This document shows positions 30,749 to 40,984 of a stretch of DNA of 64,000 bases, one piece after another (within the stretch, counting starts at the first letter, position 1; each line of letters starts with the position of its first letter). Source of the stretch: Bacteroidota bacterium (GTDB lineage: Bacteria > Bacteroidota > Ignavibacteria > Kryptoniales > JAKASW01); contig JAJYIT010000010.1 in assembly GCA_021789975.1 (NCBI GenBank), positions 55,044 through 119,043 on the forward strand, in the 5' to 3' direction. The position numbers were made by a program, and so were the translations under genes. A model generated the notes under the pieces. It made no database searches. It was not told the origin of the DNA and saw only the letters and a program-made list of their open reading frames with translations.

Positions 30749-30891
30749 GGTGAGTTACCTCCATGTTTTTTTTGGGCGGCGTCCTTGCCGCTCATGAGAG
30801 CCTGAAGGCTCGTAATAATCCTTCAGACAAGAGGAGTTAAGTAAACATTAGCCTGGGCAGTGCTCCTCTCGCTGCTTCGGCTTCAAATATA

Positions 30892-30918
30892 TTATCGGAA
30901 CCGGTGAAAGAAACTTTA
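30892..30918 (-). promoter_or_regulatory. Sigma28 (FliA) promoter of flagellin
   Basis: Minus strand TAAAGTTT-N11-TCCGATAA, one mismatch from TAAAGTTT-N11-GCCGATAA. Confidence 0.88.
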
Positions 30919-31929
30919 GGAGTTGGGACCCCCGAGCACCTTCTCGCATGCCGCAATCAATTCGGACAACTGCGATCTTAATCGTAAAGAATCTTTAGGA
31001 TTATCCCTGACCCGGATAAGGTATCCGTAACCCTCCGCAATTCGATTGGTTGACAGGCACGCTATGGCTGCCACATACCCGGAAATTGCATTTAGCGGGT
31101 TGCATTTAAGACTTTCTTTCGCAAATTCAACCGCCCTGCAATATTCGTTTCTCTCGAGGAAGATCTGGGACATCTTCAAGTACAGCTTGTCCAGCACAAC
31201 TGCACCGAGCTTTTCCGTATCGAGCGAAAGTGCCTTTTCAAATTCCAGCATGGCTTCCTGTCGTCTTCCGATACTCATCAACGTAGAGCCGAGTTGGTAG
31301 TGTATATATGGATCCCGAGGCGAGCTCTCCAGCGCCTTGAACAAAATCCTCAAGTTCCTGTCTGCCCGTATCGAGCCCTGCTGCACAGATATGTGCGCGT
31401 ACCCATGGTGGATAATCGTCAAATCGGAAGCAACGATCTTGCCCTTCTTTTCTTCGATTGCCGGCCTGATCTGCTCATGTATCGGCATCTGGTACCGGTA
31501 TTCTCTCCTGTTGCGGAACAACCTGATTATCCTGGTCTCTTCATAAGCCGCGACATCGGTCGAAGGGAGCTCGCTTCTTATTATCATCTCGACTCCGTCT
31601 ACTTCATCCGCCGAAATGACTTCGTGAATATTTGTCTTGGATTGTGCCGACAACTCTTCATCAGCATCGAGTACCATTATCCAATCGCCCGTCGCCGCTT
31701 CAAGCGATACATTCCTGGCATCGGAAAAATCGTCAATCCACATATGCGGGATTACTCTCGCCCCGAAGTGAGTGGCAATTTCTACCGATAAATCTGTAGA
31801 CCCCGTATCTACAACTACGACCTCGTCGACCACTCCATCAATGCTCTTCAGGCAACCTGGCAGCCATCGCTCCTCATTTCTGACAATCATGCATAGAGAG
31901 AGCTTTCTCGGCGTCGGAGGATCTATCAA
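30916..31929 (-). CDS. Family 2 glycosyltransferase with TPR-like C-terminus
   Basis: LSLCMIVRNEERWLPGCLKSIDGVVDEVVVVDTGSTDLSVEIA, DWIMVLDADEEL. Confidence 0.92.
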   Translation of the reverse strand: MIDPPTPRKLSLCMIVRNEERWLPGCLKSIDGVVDEVVVVDTGSTDLSVEIATHFGARVIPHMWIDDFSDARNVSLEAATGDWIMVLDADEELSAQSKTNIHEVISADEVDGVEMIIRSELPSTDVAAYEETRIIRLFRNRREYRYQMPIHEQIRPAIEEKKGKIVASDLTIIHHGYAHISVQQGSIRADRNLRILFKALESSPRDPYIHYQLGSTLMSIGRRQEAMLEFEKALSLDTEKLGAVVLDKLYLKMSQIFLERNEYCRAVEFAKESLKCNPLNAISGYVAAIACLSTNRIAEGYGYLIRVRDNPKDSLRLRSQLSELIAACEKVLGGPNS

Positions 31930-31947
31930 AGTTCTTGAAATCCGGAT

Positions 31948-34900
31948 CTATTTTGAAACCAGCTTACCGATCTTAGTCTCATCAAGCGGGCGTACAACAA
32001 TGCTGTCGATTCCATCAGATATTTCTTCCCCCTCATGGTTTGCCAGCAGGACAGTGATACAATTGGGCAGGACCTTTTTTAGATGAGAGCAAAGTTCTCG
32101 ACCGTTTATCGAAGGCATTTCAAGGCTGATAAACGCGATGTCAAACACTTCCGATTCGAGCATTCTAGCAACGTTTGAGGCGTCGCCCGTAACCTTCAAG
32201 TAAGCAACTTCTCTCATCAGGTTTGCTGATTCCTCGTCAACCAAGGCACCGTCGCTCTCAACCAAAAGCGCTCTCACGGGTGATCCGCTAGGGGCGACAC
32301 GAACCTGGTGAGATTCGATGAAGTACAGGCTTCTGATTTTATCGACACCGATTGAAACCATGGTTCGAGCCAGCTCGCTGCCGAGGCAATTGACTGTCAA
32401 TACTCCTCCGCCAGTCGAACTCAAGTCAGCCTCGCACACGAATCGCCCATCCGTCACTTTTTCCACCAGGTCGGTGGATGCCCGGTGGTGCTGGCCATTC
32501 TCCACAGGTTTGAGGTTCACGGTGGCCTCACTGTCGAAATGCAGCAAAGACTCTTCGAGAATTCGCGCGACTTCGTCAATCGAGTGTGACGCTGCAAGCC
32601 GCTTCAAGAATTCATTGATGGTATTCAATTCGTCAGTCGAGCGGAACGCCAACTTTGCCTTATTCTCAGCGTGCATGCGGGATTCGAGCAGATCCAGAGC
32701 AATAGAAGCAATGGCTCCCAGCTCGGAAGAGGCGGGAGGTGCTTCAACAAATTTGAAAAGCAGTACGAGCTCGCCCGACTTTGACCTCAATGCAAAGTAG
32801 AGCCCGTTTACCAGTTTAACATGATCCGGATCGAGATCCGCAGCGGGAACAAAACTGCCGAACTTGATCCTATGCGGTGAAATTGCGGAAGGTAGATCCC
32901 CTTTTATCGACATCGCTTCCAACAGACTCTCGTGCATCATGTAAGCAGCCGTGGAGTCGCAACCCAACACCTGCTTAAGAAGGTCGATTGTTCTCTTCAG
33001 AACTTCGGTGAACGCTCCCGTCTCAATCCCTGCCAATCCCACGACAGCCCTGGTGGTCCTCCACGCTTCCGCAAATTTCCTCTCGGCAGATAAGTGGAAG
33101 CTAATATTCACGGCAACTGAGGAAGCGATCTTCAAGAACTCTTCGATTTCTTCCCTATCCTTTTGGGAAGCCCCCCCGTCTGAAACCGAGACAGAAGCAA
33201 AACCAGTCAGTACGCCGGAGTGAACCGTTTGGATCAATAGTGTTTCCCCGTCAGCGGAGATGAGTTTCATAAACTCTGTGTCCGGAATCTTATCGCGAGA
33301 AAGCGACACGTTATCTCTGAGAACATTTGCGTCCCCCGATACAAATGCCAGCGATTCGGCATATTCTGTCTCTCGGGATAAAGGCTTCACATAATGGACT
33401 TCAGAAGTCCCTCTTTTCTCCTGAACCGTGCCCACGGCGAGCAACCCGAAACTATGATTATGTGAAGGTGTTGCAAGCAAATCCTGGAGTGAACGAAGGA
33501 GAGAATCGTATCCCTCTGACAGCACTAATTGACGGAAGATCTTGTGGAGAGGATCTTTCTTGGGAAGTTCGGCGGGAACCTTGACCTCTTCAGCGACTGC
33601 CCTAAACCTGTATACGACAAGAGATCCGTGATCAAGTATCTCAACTCTGTAAGTCTTTCCCATCAGCAAGAACGATTCTCCGAAATCCTTAATCCCCAGG
33701 TTTCGTGAAACATCGGAAGGAAGGAATTGCTGACCGGGATTGATAGGCAGATGGTCAACCGCTGCTGAATTAGCAAAGGTAACGACTCCGTTGCGGACGA
33801 TAATTACGGGTTCGTCGCGAAGCGAAATCAAAAGACCCGACAGATTCTCGCGCGCCTCTGTCAACTCGAGCCTGGCTGCCTCGGTATCTGAGGTATCTCT
33901 AACGAACAAGAATGACTGATCACCAACCGACACTGCACTTAAGTCGAACGTCTTCCTCAACTGACCGCTCAGCCCTGACCTCATAACAAAACCGCTTGAC
34001 CGCAGTTCGAGTTTGAACTCATCAGGGGTTTCGCCAATATGGGTCAGGAACGCGTCGATGGTGTTGCCCGATTCAATTCCCTGGCTCTTGAAGAGAAAGT
34101 CCTTGAACAGGCTCCCGAAAGCGTTGTTCCAATCGAACAGTTTGTCGTCTTTGACGATCGCCGTTGGCAGCAGACTGTTGAAAAGTTTTGCGCGCTCCAG
34201 CTCAGATTTTCTCAGATCTTCCTGCACTCTCTTCTGATCCGAGATTTCCGTAAACGTACAGAAACGGTGCTTTGTAGTGTTCCACTGAGTTACGAAAAAG
34301 GATCGACCGCGTGCGTCTATCGTTTCAAATGTCGCCTCGGTTCCCCTGAAGCCCGCAACACCGTTTTCCGAAAGGAAGTCATCAAATGCCTGACCCGTGG
34401 TCACTTCAAAAGTCTGGCTACACTTCTCGTTTGCAAACTCGACCGTACTACCTGAAACAGCAATCATTGGTTCCGGAGCATTGCGGATTATTTCCTCTGT
34501 TGCAGTTGTTGCATCCGCCGCTAATCGTTGGGCGAGACCCACTTCTGTCTTCAGCGAATCTATCGTGTGTTCCAGCTCCCGGCGCTTGTCAGCGTCGAAT
34601 TTATTCTCCGCCATCACCACGACCCAGCCGCTCCGGTCTCCCGTTGGAACGTTCTTCTCTGAAATGTACACATCAAAATGCCTTGCAGAGACTATGGCTG
34701 GAACAGGTATTGATGCATGATGTTCTTTACCGCCGATAATCTCCTCGAGCCTCTGGCCGCCGGCTTCGTCGACTAATGCCGGAAAGGATCCTCCGCGAGA
34801 TGCGGAATCCTTCCCTGCCAGTTCCCTGAGCGCGGCGTTCGATTCAACTATTGCACCGGTGGTGTCTAGAAGAGCCGCCGGCAGTTGCAGCTCATCAACC

Positions 34901-35598
34901 GCAAGAAGGTCGCGGCCTATTTGACCACCCACTTCCGCCGTCCTTGCGGCGGTCCCTTCAGGCGTTGTCGTCTCCCCGATGGCAAGTTTTCTTTTCAATG
35001 CAGAAATATATATAGCCGATTTAAGTATGTCTGAGAATTGGAGGAACTCCGTCCTGGTATCGGGATTCTTCTCGGAGATAAGCGCAATTATGGCAAACTC
35101 ATCCTTGTCGGTTTTAGTAGCGGCAGTCAGGATCCACTTAAACTTCAGCTCCCTCTGGATCCTACGGCAAGCTGCCGTCGTAACCATATCACCAACGATT
35201 TGGAATGCATCTTCCATTTCGGTATACGGTGAAGTGAAGATTTTTTCCCTCTCATCGGAAAGGGGAATCGCGTGGACATCCAGGTTCAGGCCATACCGGG
35301 TTAGCATTTCCGCCAGACGTGCCGCGTCACCTGTCGAGTGCGCCACTAATTCAATCGAATCGTACTTTCGTCTAAACACGAAGGCGTCGCCGCCGAATGC
35401 CGTCCTGACATTGGTGGCGATGGAAGAGAAGCATTTATCTATGTGGTCGGAGAATACGGCATCCGAAACAGCATTGGACAAGCCGCGCTTGAAGTTATCG
35501 AAATGATGCTCGTCTATCCCTTCGTCACCCGTAGAATCCTCAGAATCGGCGCCGCGTTTCAGCCGTGCACCGATGATGAGTGCGATCACCCCGATCAA
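31948..35598 (-). CDS. Giant multi-PAS/GAF-like sensor protein with degenerate C-terminal receiver domain
   Basis: 1216 aa; N-terminal TM; repeated PAS-like segments; C-terminal FDIAFISLEMPSINGRELC receiver-like segment; no H-box or HATPase motifs seen. Confidence 0.75.
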   Translation of the reverse strand: MIGVIALIIGARLKRGADSEDSTGDEGIDEHHFDNFKRGLSNAVSDAVFSDHIDKCFSSIATNVRTAFGGDAFVFRRKYDSIELVAHSTGDAARLAEMLTRYGLNLDVHAIPLSDEREKIFTSPYTEMEDAFQIVGDMVTTAACRRIQRELKFKWILTAATKTDKDEFAIIALISEKNPDTRTEFLQFSDILKSAIYISALKRKLAIGETTTPEGTAARTAEVGGQIGRDLLAVDELQLPAALLDTTGAIVESNAALRELAGKDSASRGGSFPALVDEAGGQRLEEIIGGKEHHASIPVPAIVSARHFDVYISEKNVPTGDRSGWVVVMAENKFDADKRRELEHTIDSLKTEVGLAQRLAADATTATEEIIRNAPEPMIAVSGSTVEFANEKCSQTFEVTTGQAFDDFLSENGVAGFRGTEATFETIDARGRSFFVTQWNTTKHRFCTFTEISDQKRVQEDLRKSELERAKLFNSLLPTAIVKDDKLFDWNNAFGSLFKDFLFKSQGIESGNTIDAFLTHIGETPDEFKLELRSSGFVMRSGLSGQLRKTFDLSAVSVGDQSFLFVRDTSDTEAARLELTEARENLSGLLISLRDEPVIIVRNGVVTFANSAAVDHLPINPGQQFLPSDVSRNLGIKDFGESFLLMGKTYRVEILDHGSLVVYRFRAVAEEVKVPAELPKKDPLHKIFRQLVLSEGYDSLLRSLQDLLATPSHNHSFGLLAVGTVQEKRGTSEVHYVKPLSRETEYAESLAFVSGDANVLRDNVSLSRDKIPDTEFMKLISADGETLLIQTVHSGVLTGFASVSVSDGGASQKDREEIEEFLKIASSVAVNISFHLSAERKFAEAWRTTRAVVGLAGIETGAFTEVLKRTIDLLKQVLGCDSTAAYMMHESLLEAMSIKGDLPSAISPHRIKFGSFVPAADLDPDHVKLVNGLYFALRSKSGELVLLFKFVEAPPASSELGAIASIALDLLESRMHAENKAKLAFRSTDELNTINEFLKRLAASHSIDEVARILEESLLHFDSEATVNLKPVENGQHHRASTDLVEKVTDGRFVCEADLSSTGGGVLTVNCLGSELARTMVSIGVDKIRSLYFIESHQVRVAPSGSPVRALLVESDGALVDEESANLMREVAYLKVTGDASNVARMLESEVFDIAFISLEMPSINGRELCSHLKKVLPNCITVLLANHEGEEISDGIDSIVVRPLDETKIGKLVSK

Positions 35599-35624
35599 TA
35601 TGACGGCGATGAGGATTGCGTCAA

Positions 35625-37262
35625 TTAATGTTTGGGAAGAGTGAAATAGAATGTTGATCCCTTTCCCTTTCCTGCGGATTCAAGCCAGACAGTTCCGCCG
35701 CTTAGTTCAACAATTTTTTTCACAAATGCGAGGCCTAGACCGCTTCCTTCCACGTTGTCGGTCTCTCTGGTTTTTATTCTCTGAAAGATAGCAAAAACTC
35801 TCTCATGAAACTCTTCAGGTATGCCCATTCCATTGTCTCGAACAAAGAAGAGAAAATGGTCGTCTTTTTCCTGCACGCCGATGAGAATCTGGGGCGCAGG
35901 TTGATCCCCCATATACTTGATCGCATTATCGATTAGGTTCGTCAAAACTCTTTCGACATAACGGGTGACGACGTAAAACTTCGGAAACGCGCCGAGTGTG
36001 GTCGCCTTGATTTTTTTCTCCGACAAGCGATATGACATTTCGCTTAAGATTCGATCTACAAGCGCGCCTACATCAGCCAGCTCCGGAGTAGCCTCTACGC
36101 TTCCAACCCTGGCCAGTTCAAGAAGATCATTAACAAGAGAATGCAGCCGTCCGGACGAAGACATGATGGCCCCCATCAGAACATCCTGGTCCATATCGAG
36201 TCTGCCGCTTCTTTTCAGCTCCTTCGCAAACCCTTCAATCACAAGGATCGGAGATTTCAAATCATGCGTAATCGCGTAAGTGAACTGCTGCAGTTCCTGG
36301 TTCTTACTCTCCAACAGTCTTGTCTTCTGCAACGTCTCCTCGTGAAGCCGTGAATTCTCAATTGCCGCCCCGATGACCGTACCTATCGCCTCAATGATTT
36401 CACGCTGTGGATCTTCCAGCGACCTCTCGATCTCGCTGAAGAGTGCCCCGACCCCTACTCCCTTTCCCTTGGATTTCAAAGGAAACACCACTATCGAGTC
36501 GAAAGGCGAATTCTTGATCAGATCAGGCATCATATGGAAATTCGCACGGCGGTTAAGCGATTCGACTATGCCGGAATTCAGAACCTTTCCAAAAACATTG
36601 GAATTTACCTGTGAGCCATGGACTTCCGACAAAAAATCTTCGTTCAGGTTGGCGCTGGCTGCGACATATATCCTGCTACCAGTCTTGTCAGGCAGAAGAA
36701 CGGCTCCGGCATCTGCGGTGAAGATGTCCATAGTCTGCCTGACCGAGTACTCAAGAACTTCCTTGAAATCGATCGTGCGGTTGAGGAGCGTAGCGATCCG
36801 GTTCACGGCGCTCAACTGGAGATTTCGCTGCGTCAGCATCTGCTCCAGCGTCCGCCGGTTAGTCACGTCGATAAGTATCCCAAGCGTTCCGGTGACATGG
36901 TGGTCTTCTCCGAAAATCGGCGATGTCGATATCTGTACATATAACTCAGTCCCGTCTTCTCGCTTGAGGAGAAATTCGCGAGAACCTATGGGCCGCTCGC
37001 TGGCAATTGCCTGTTTGAAGGGGAGATTGGCGGGGAGAACCTGAACTCTCGTGCCCGGATCGTAGAAGGTCCTCAGTAACGCAACCGAAACTTTGTTCAG
37101 GTTGCTTTCTCTGCTGATGCCGAACATTTTCTCGGACATCCTGTTCATTCCAACGATTTCTGCGAAACGGTTCGTGACGATGACTCCCTCGCCGATCTCA
37201 TCAAAGAGATGGAGAAGGTCATTAGAGATTACGATGCCACCATCCTTTAGGTCCACACTCAT
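35625..37262 (-). CDS. PAS-GAF sensor histidine kinase
   Basis: PAS, GAF, H-box YAITHDLKSPILVIEGF, N/G boxes NLIDNAIKYM, VRDNGMGIPEE, GSGLGLAFVKKIVE. Confidence 0.95.
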   Translation of the reverse strand: MSVDLKDGGIVISNDLLHLFDEIGEGVIVTNRFAEIVGMNRMSEKMFGISRESNLNKVSVALLRTFYDPGTRVQVLPANLPFKQAIASERPIGSREFLLKREDGTELYVQISTSPIFGEDHHVTGTLGILIDVTNRRTLEQMLTQRNLQLSAVNRIATLLNRTIDFKEVLEYSVRQTMDIFTADAGAVLLPDKTGSRIYVAASANLNEDFLSEVHGSQVNSNVFGKVLNSGIVESLNRRANFHMMPDLIKNSPFDSIVVFPLKSKGKGVGVGALFSEIERSLEDPQREIIEAIGTVIGAAIENSRLHEETLQKTRLLESKNQELQQFTYAITHDLKSPILVIEGFAKELKRSGRLDMDQDVLMGAIMSSSGRLHSLVNDLLELARVGSVEATPELADVGALVDRILSEMSYRLSEKKIKATTLGAFPKFYVVTRYVERVLTNLIDNAIKYMGDQPAPQILIGVQEKDDHFLFFVRDNGMGIPEEFHERVFAIFQRIKTRETDNVEGSGLGLAFVKKIVELSGGTVWLESAGKGKGSTFYFTLPKH

Positions 37263-37507
37263 CGTGCCGGGTTTTTATCCTGATGTTCAAGATAAAGAGC
37301 CAGCTTGTCACTTACAAACGAGAAAGCAGGTGGCAGGGAAGTTGAGTTTTAGTGTAACAGACTATCGGTTGAAGTTGTACTCCGATAAATCTATATTAGA
37401 AAAGATTCGTTCTTTTTCATTCTGCCGAGAGGATGTCGCAAGCGTTCCGCGAAATAGATTCTGAACTTCAGAACTGATGTCCCTCTCAACTTCGATCATT
37501 TGATCCC

Positions 37508-37580
37508 GGGGCTGTAGCTCAGCTGGGAGAGCGCGTGAATGGCATTCACGAGGTCAGGGGTTCGATCCCCCTCAGCTCCA
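37508..37580 (+). tRNA. tRNA-Ala (anticodon GGC)
   Basis: Acceptor GGGGCTG/CAGCTCC, anticodon loop ATGGCAT, T arm AGGGGTTCGATCCCCCT. Confidence 0.96.
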
Positions 37581-37600
37581 CAAAATTCCGGTCTCACGAT

Positions 37601-38119
37601 TTACTTCCTTATCATATCTATATAGAACGGATTGAGCCAGTCCGGCGCGACGAGTCCCTGAACTACGAGCAGCACACTGTCACTACTCAAGTACTGTCCG
37701 GAAAGCTTGATTAATGTCACTCCATCTGTCAGATCAAGCGACAGACTTGGATAATTCTCTTCGCCACTGAAATTAAGCGTATATGTATCGTAATACACTC
37801 CACCATAGCTGTTCCCCAACTGATAACCACCATTCCGACGCCATCCTGTAGTGTCGACAAATGTAAACGTGCCCGATCCGGAAACAGATCCATTGTCGGA
37901 GGCGAGAATCGCATCGATAGCGTAAGAGGCGGAGTCAACTACGGTCGAGTGGTGAGTCCCGAATCCATTTACTGCCGTCACGGTGAGATGCATGGTCTTA
38001 TTTTGAACTTCCTTCCAATGGCCAGTCAAATTGAGGGTAGATGTCGAAGTTGATGTCGCTGTTGGAGACTTGTATCCAGTAATCAAAACACCAAGTGCGA
38101 ACAAAGTCAATTTCCTCAT
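37601..38119 (-). CDS. Hypothetical secreted protein
   Basis: Signal-like N-terminus; T/S-rich linker. Confidence 0.5.
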   Translation of the reverse strand: MRKLTLFALGVLITGYKSPTATSTSTSTLNLTGHWKEVQNKTMHLTVTAVNGFGTHHSTVVDSASYAIDAILASDNGSVSGSGTFTFVDTTGWRRNGGYQLGNSYGGVYYDTYTLNFSGEENYPSLSLDLTDGVTLIKLSGQYLSSDSVLLVVQGLVAPDWLNPFYIDMIRK

Positions 38120-38438
38120 TTACCCTCCGAAACAAAGATCTCTATTGTGCGAGCTCTTCACCTGCGACGGGCGTTCCCTGATTATGAACGAAAGTGGGAT
38201 TATCATTCTATCGCGATCATGTCCGCGCCGCATCCCAAAAGTCAGCCTCTTTAGAGGTGCGTCCGCCGGTCGAATCCGTCAGATTCCATCGAAATCTGAC
38301 GATCAGGCTTGACGGAGTCCGAGGATTCTGTTGGAAAATTTCGGCTGTCTGTTCCAATCCTTCGGATAGAGCCCATGACTAAGTCCGGGCTTACATATGG
38401 TACAGGCAGAGAAGAAATCCGACTTCAGCAATCGAAAA

Positions 38439-38933
38439 TCACTTCCTCTTCTCCCTGTAAAACCAAATCAAATCCGTATTCACTGGCTTGTAGCCAAGCT
38501 GCCTTTGCATCGTTACAATTTGACCGCGATGGTAAGTGAAATGGTTGAACAGTTGTTCGAACGTCCATACCCTGGGCTGGGAATATCTATTGCCTTTGGA
38601 ATCCTGATATTCAAATGACGACTGCAAGTATTCGTCCGTCGCTTGTGTTAGGATTCCGGACAGCTTCCGATCGATCTCGTCCCACTTGTTCTTAATATCG
38701 TCGACTGTTTTTGTTTCAGACTCAACAAGTGGAGAAAACGATTCGCCGGTGAGCCTGCTCGCCCATATATTTTCAGCATTCACCATGTGAAGCAGAGTAC
38801 CCCGGATTCCGCCGTGACTTGAATAAAGATCCTTTTCAAAATCTTCCGGTCTCATTGTTTCCAACGAGTCCAGCAACCTTCGCTTCGCCCACTGGTTGTA
38901 TTCGAAAAGTTCACTTATGTCTGCCTTGTTCAT
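38439..38933 (-). CDS. DinB family protein
   Basis: FEYNQWAKRRLLDSL, IRGTLLHMVNAENIWASRL, LFNHFTYHRGQIVTMQRQLG. Confidence 0.93.
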   Translation of the reverse strand: MNKADISELFEYNQWAKRRLLDSLETMRPEDFEKDLYSSHGGIRGTLLHMVNAENIWASRLTGESFSPLVESETKTVDDIKNKWDEIDRKLSGILTQATDEYLQSSFEYQDSKGNRYSQPRVWTFEQLFNHFTYHRGQIVTMQRQLGYKPVNTDLIWFYREKRK

Positions 38934-39063
38934 CCCTGGTCTCCATGCAACCCGTTGACTCTCATTGTTCCACAACGTTTCCCGAAATCCATTCGTGAAT
39001 CTTCAGGATTCCTTTATCCGCCTTGAACGAGAGCCATCAAACTCCGGGTATCACCGAAGAGAA

Positions 39064-39339
39064 TTACGCCTGCTGGCCGGACGGCACCTTCAGCTTGTTC
39101 ACGAATTTTGCAAGCTCGGATTTTTGGTTGGATGCTTTGTTCCGGTGGATAAGACCCTTAGAGGCAAGTTTATCAAGGCTTGACACCGCCTCTTTAAGAG
39201 CGACTTCAGCTTTCTCTTTGTCCTTTGTGCTCCAAACCTTCTTTACGAGAGTTTTCATCTCCGACTTTGTCTCTTTGTTCTCCGACCGGCGTTTGAGGCT
39301 CTGCCTCGCTCTTTTCTCCGCCGACTTGTGCTGTGCCAT
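39064..39339 (-). CDS. rpsT: 30S ribosomal protein S20
   Basis: MAQHKSAEKRARQSLKRRSENK; KGLIHRNKASNQKSELAKFV. Confidence 0.96.
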   Translation of the reverse strand: MAQHKSAEKRARQSLKRRSENKETKSEMKTLVKKVWSTKDKEKAEVALKEAVSSLDKLASKGLIHRNKASNQKSELAKFVNKLKVPSGQQA

Positions 39340-39411
39340 TATAGTGTTCCTTTCTTGTTTGCGTTATAGAGTGATCTATGAATAATTATTTCGTTTGAGA
39401 CTACTTAGCAT

Positions 39412-40728
39412 CTATTTGAGATAATACTTCAGAGGGTTGGGCTGGAGTTTGCATTCCTCCGCGATCCTGAGATATTCGATTTTCTTGTTGTCACGCATTT
39501 TGTAAAGTGCCGGGACAATCCTGTCTCTCAGTTCTACCGGAGTCATCGGGTTGATATAGATACTGGTACCGCCCTCGAATCCGGCGGGCACGTTGATCCT
39601 CCATTTTATGAGGACTCTCCAGGGCATTTTATAGACCGAGTCGATAGGGGTGTAGTACCATTCTTCGTTGCATGAGACGCGCGGACTGGTGGCCAAATGG
39701 ATGGCGTGTACCAGATTGCTCATGCCGCGGACCTCTTCCTCCGTGTGTTCCTGCGGACGAGCGGCCTGCGATTTCGAGTAAATCTCGATCGTCGGAAAGC
39801 GGTGACCTATGCCGACAAACGCGATTGCCGTCTCGTTTTCAGCGAATACCAGGTTTCTCTGGCCCGCGAAGTTCGGCCCGTACTCGTTGAATATATTCGG
39901 ATCCTGACGCACCATCTTGGTCTGCTCAGTTATCGAGGATCCCCATTCATCCAACGCTACCAGCTGCTTGTGAAGATGATCGACAGAAGCTCCGGCAGGA
40001 CTCAACCAGTTCTGGAAAACGCTGATGTATCTTGCGTACCTGTTGGACTGGAACACATCAATCATGGAATCAATCGTGAATCTCATATACTGATAGTGCT
40101 CGTCTGGTGTAAGATCTCCTGAGGACATCAGCTGGTCATCATACTCCGCACCCGGGACGAAATGCCTTTGAGCGATAATAATTTCATGACTTCCGCCGAA
40201 GAACGAGTCTGCGAGGTGAAGTTTTAATTCGAGAGGGGATTTCTCAATCTCTTCCTCTGTCCTACCCAGACGCCCCAACTTAAAATTAATAATGTCGATT
40301 ACGTGCCGAAGACCAACGGGGTTGCCGAGGTAGGCTTCTCTCCATTGCACCTGTCTTTGGGTAAGCTTATAGCCGTAATTCTTCCTCCAGTAATCCAGAG
40401 TCACAATTTCAAAAAGATTCGGTACACGCCGAAAAGTTGGAGCGGTCTCATAGTACTTGTCCGCTGGCAGCGTGTCGATTCTTGTATAAGCATCCCCCTG
40501 TCTTACCAGCCTCGACTTCTCAGGGGGAGTTTCGAAATACCTCTTTTCACAGAAGCTGCAGTAATCTTCCTTGTCCGACGGCTGGATTTTTTTCGCAGCG
40601 GCAGCATATGCATTCAGATTTGGCTTGCCGCTTCTTCCAGGCACAGCCCAAACTTCAGTCTCGGTGAAGGGGCTAATCTGCTTGGTCGTGCCGTCCGGCA
40701 TTATGTAGTAGTAGCTTTCGTAATCCAA
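39412..40728 (-). CDS. DUF4921-like, galactose-1-phosphate uridylyltransferase-related protein
   Basis: CSFCEKRYFETPPEKSRLV, HLHKQLVALDEW; GalT/HIT-like layout. Confidence 0.7.
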   Translation of the reverse strand: MDYESYYYIMPDGTTKQISPFTETEVWAVPGRSGKPNLNAYAAAAKKIQPSDKEDYCSFCEKRYFETPPEKSRLVRQGDAYTRIDTLPADKYYETAPTFRRVPNLFEIVTLDYWRKNYGYKLTQRQVQWREAYLGNPVGLRHVIDIINFKLGRLGRTEEEIEKSPLELKLHLADSFFGGSHEIIIAQRHFVPGAEYDDQLMSSGDLTPDEHYQYMRFTIDSMIDVFQSNRYARYISVFQNWLSPAGASVDHLHKQLVALDEWGSSITEQTKMVRQDPNIFNEYGPNFAGQRNLVFAENETAIAFVGIGHRFPTIEIYSKSQAARPQEHTEEEVRGMSNLVHAIHLATSPRVSCNEEWYYTPIDSVYKMPWRVLIKWRINVPAGFEGGTSIYINPMTPVELRDRIVPALYKMRDNKKIEYLRIAEECKLQPNPLKYYLK

Positions 40729-40984
40729 TTGGGGGTCAATCCAAGATTATCTTGAGAAATTCCTTGAAAATTTAACGCACATCGGGAGAATATACAAAGC
40801 ACCGAAAGCGCCGGTCATACGAGTCCGGTCTCAACCAGAGACTCACTCTTTTCCTTGTCGCATCCGTTCGATAGAATCTTTCGGATTCCCTTAGAATCTG
40901 ATTAGTCTGCCCACCCCCTCTTCTTATGGAAAAACCGGAGGGGCAGTAGCGGTTTACGACTCCGCCGAGTCGATCAACGTCACC

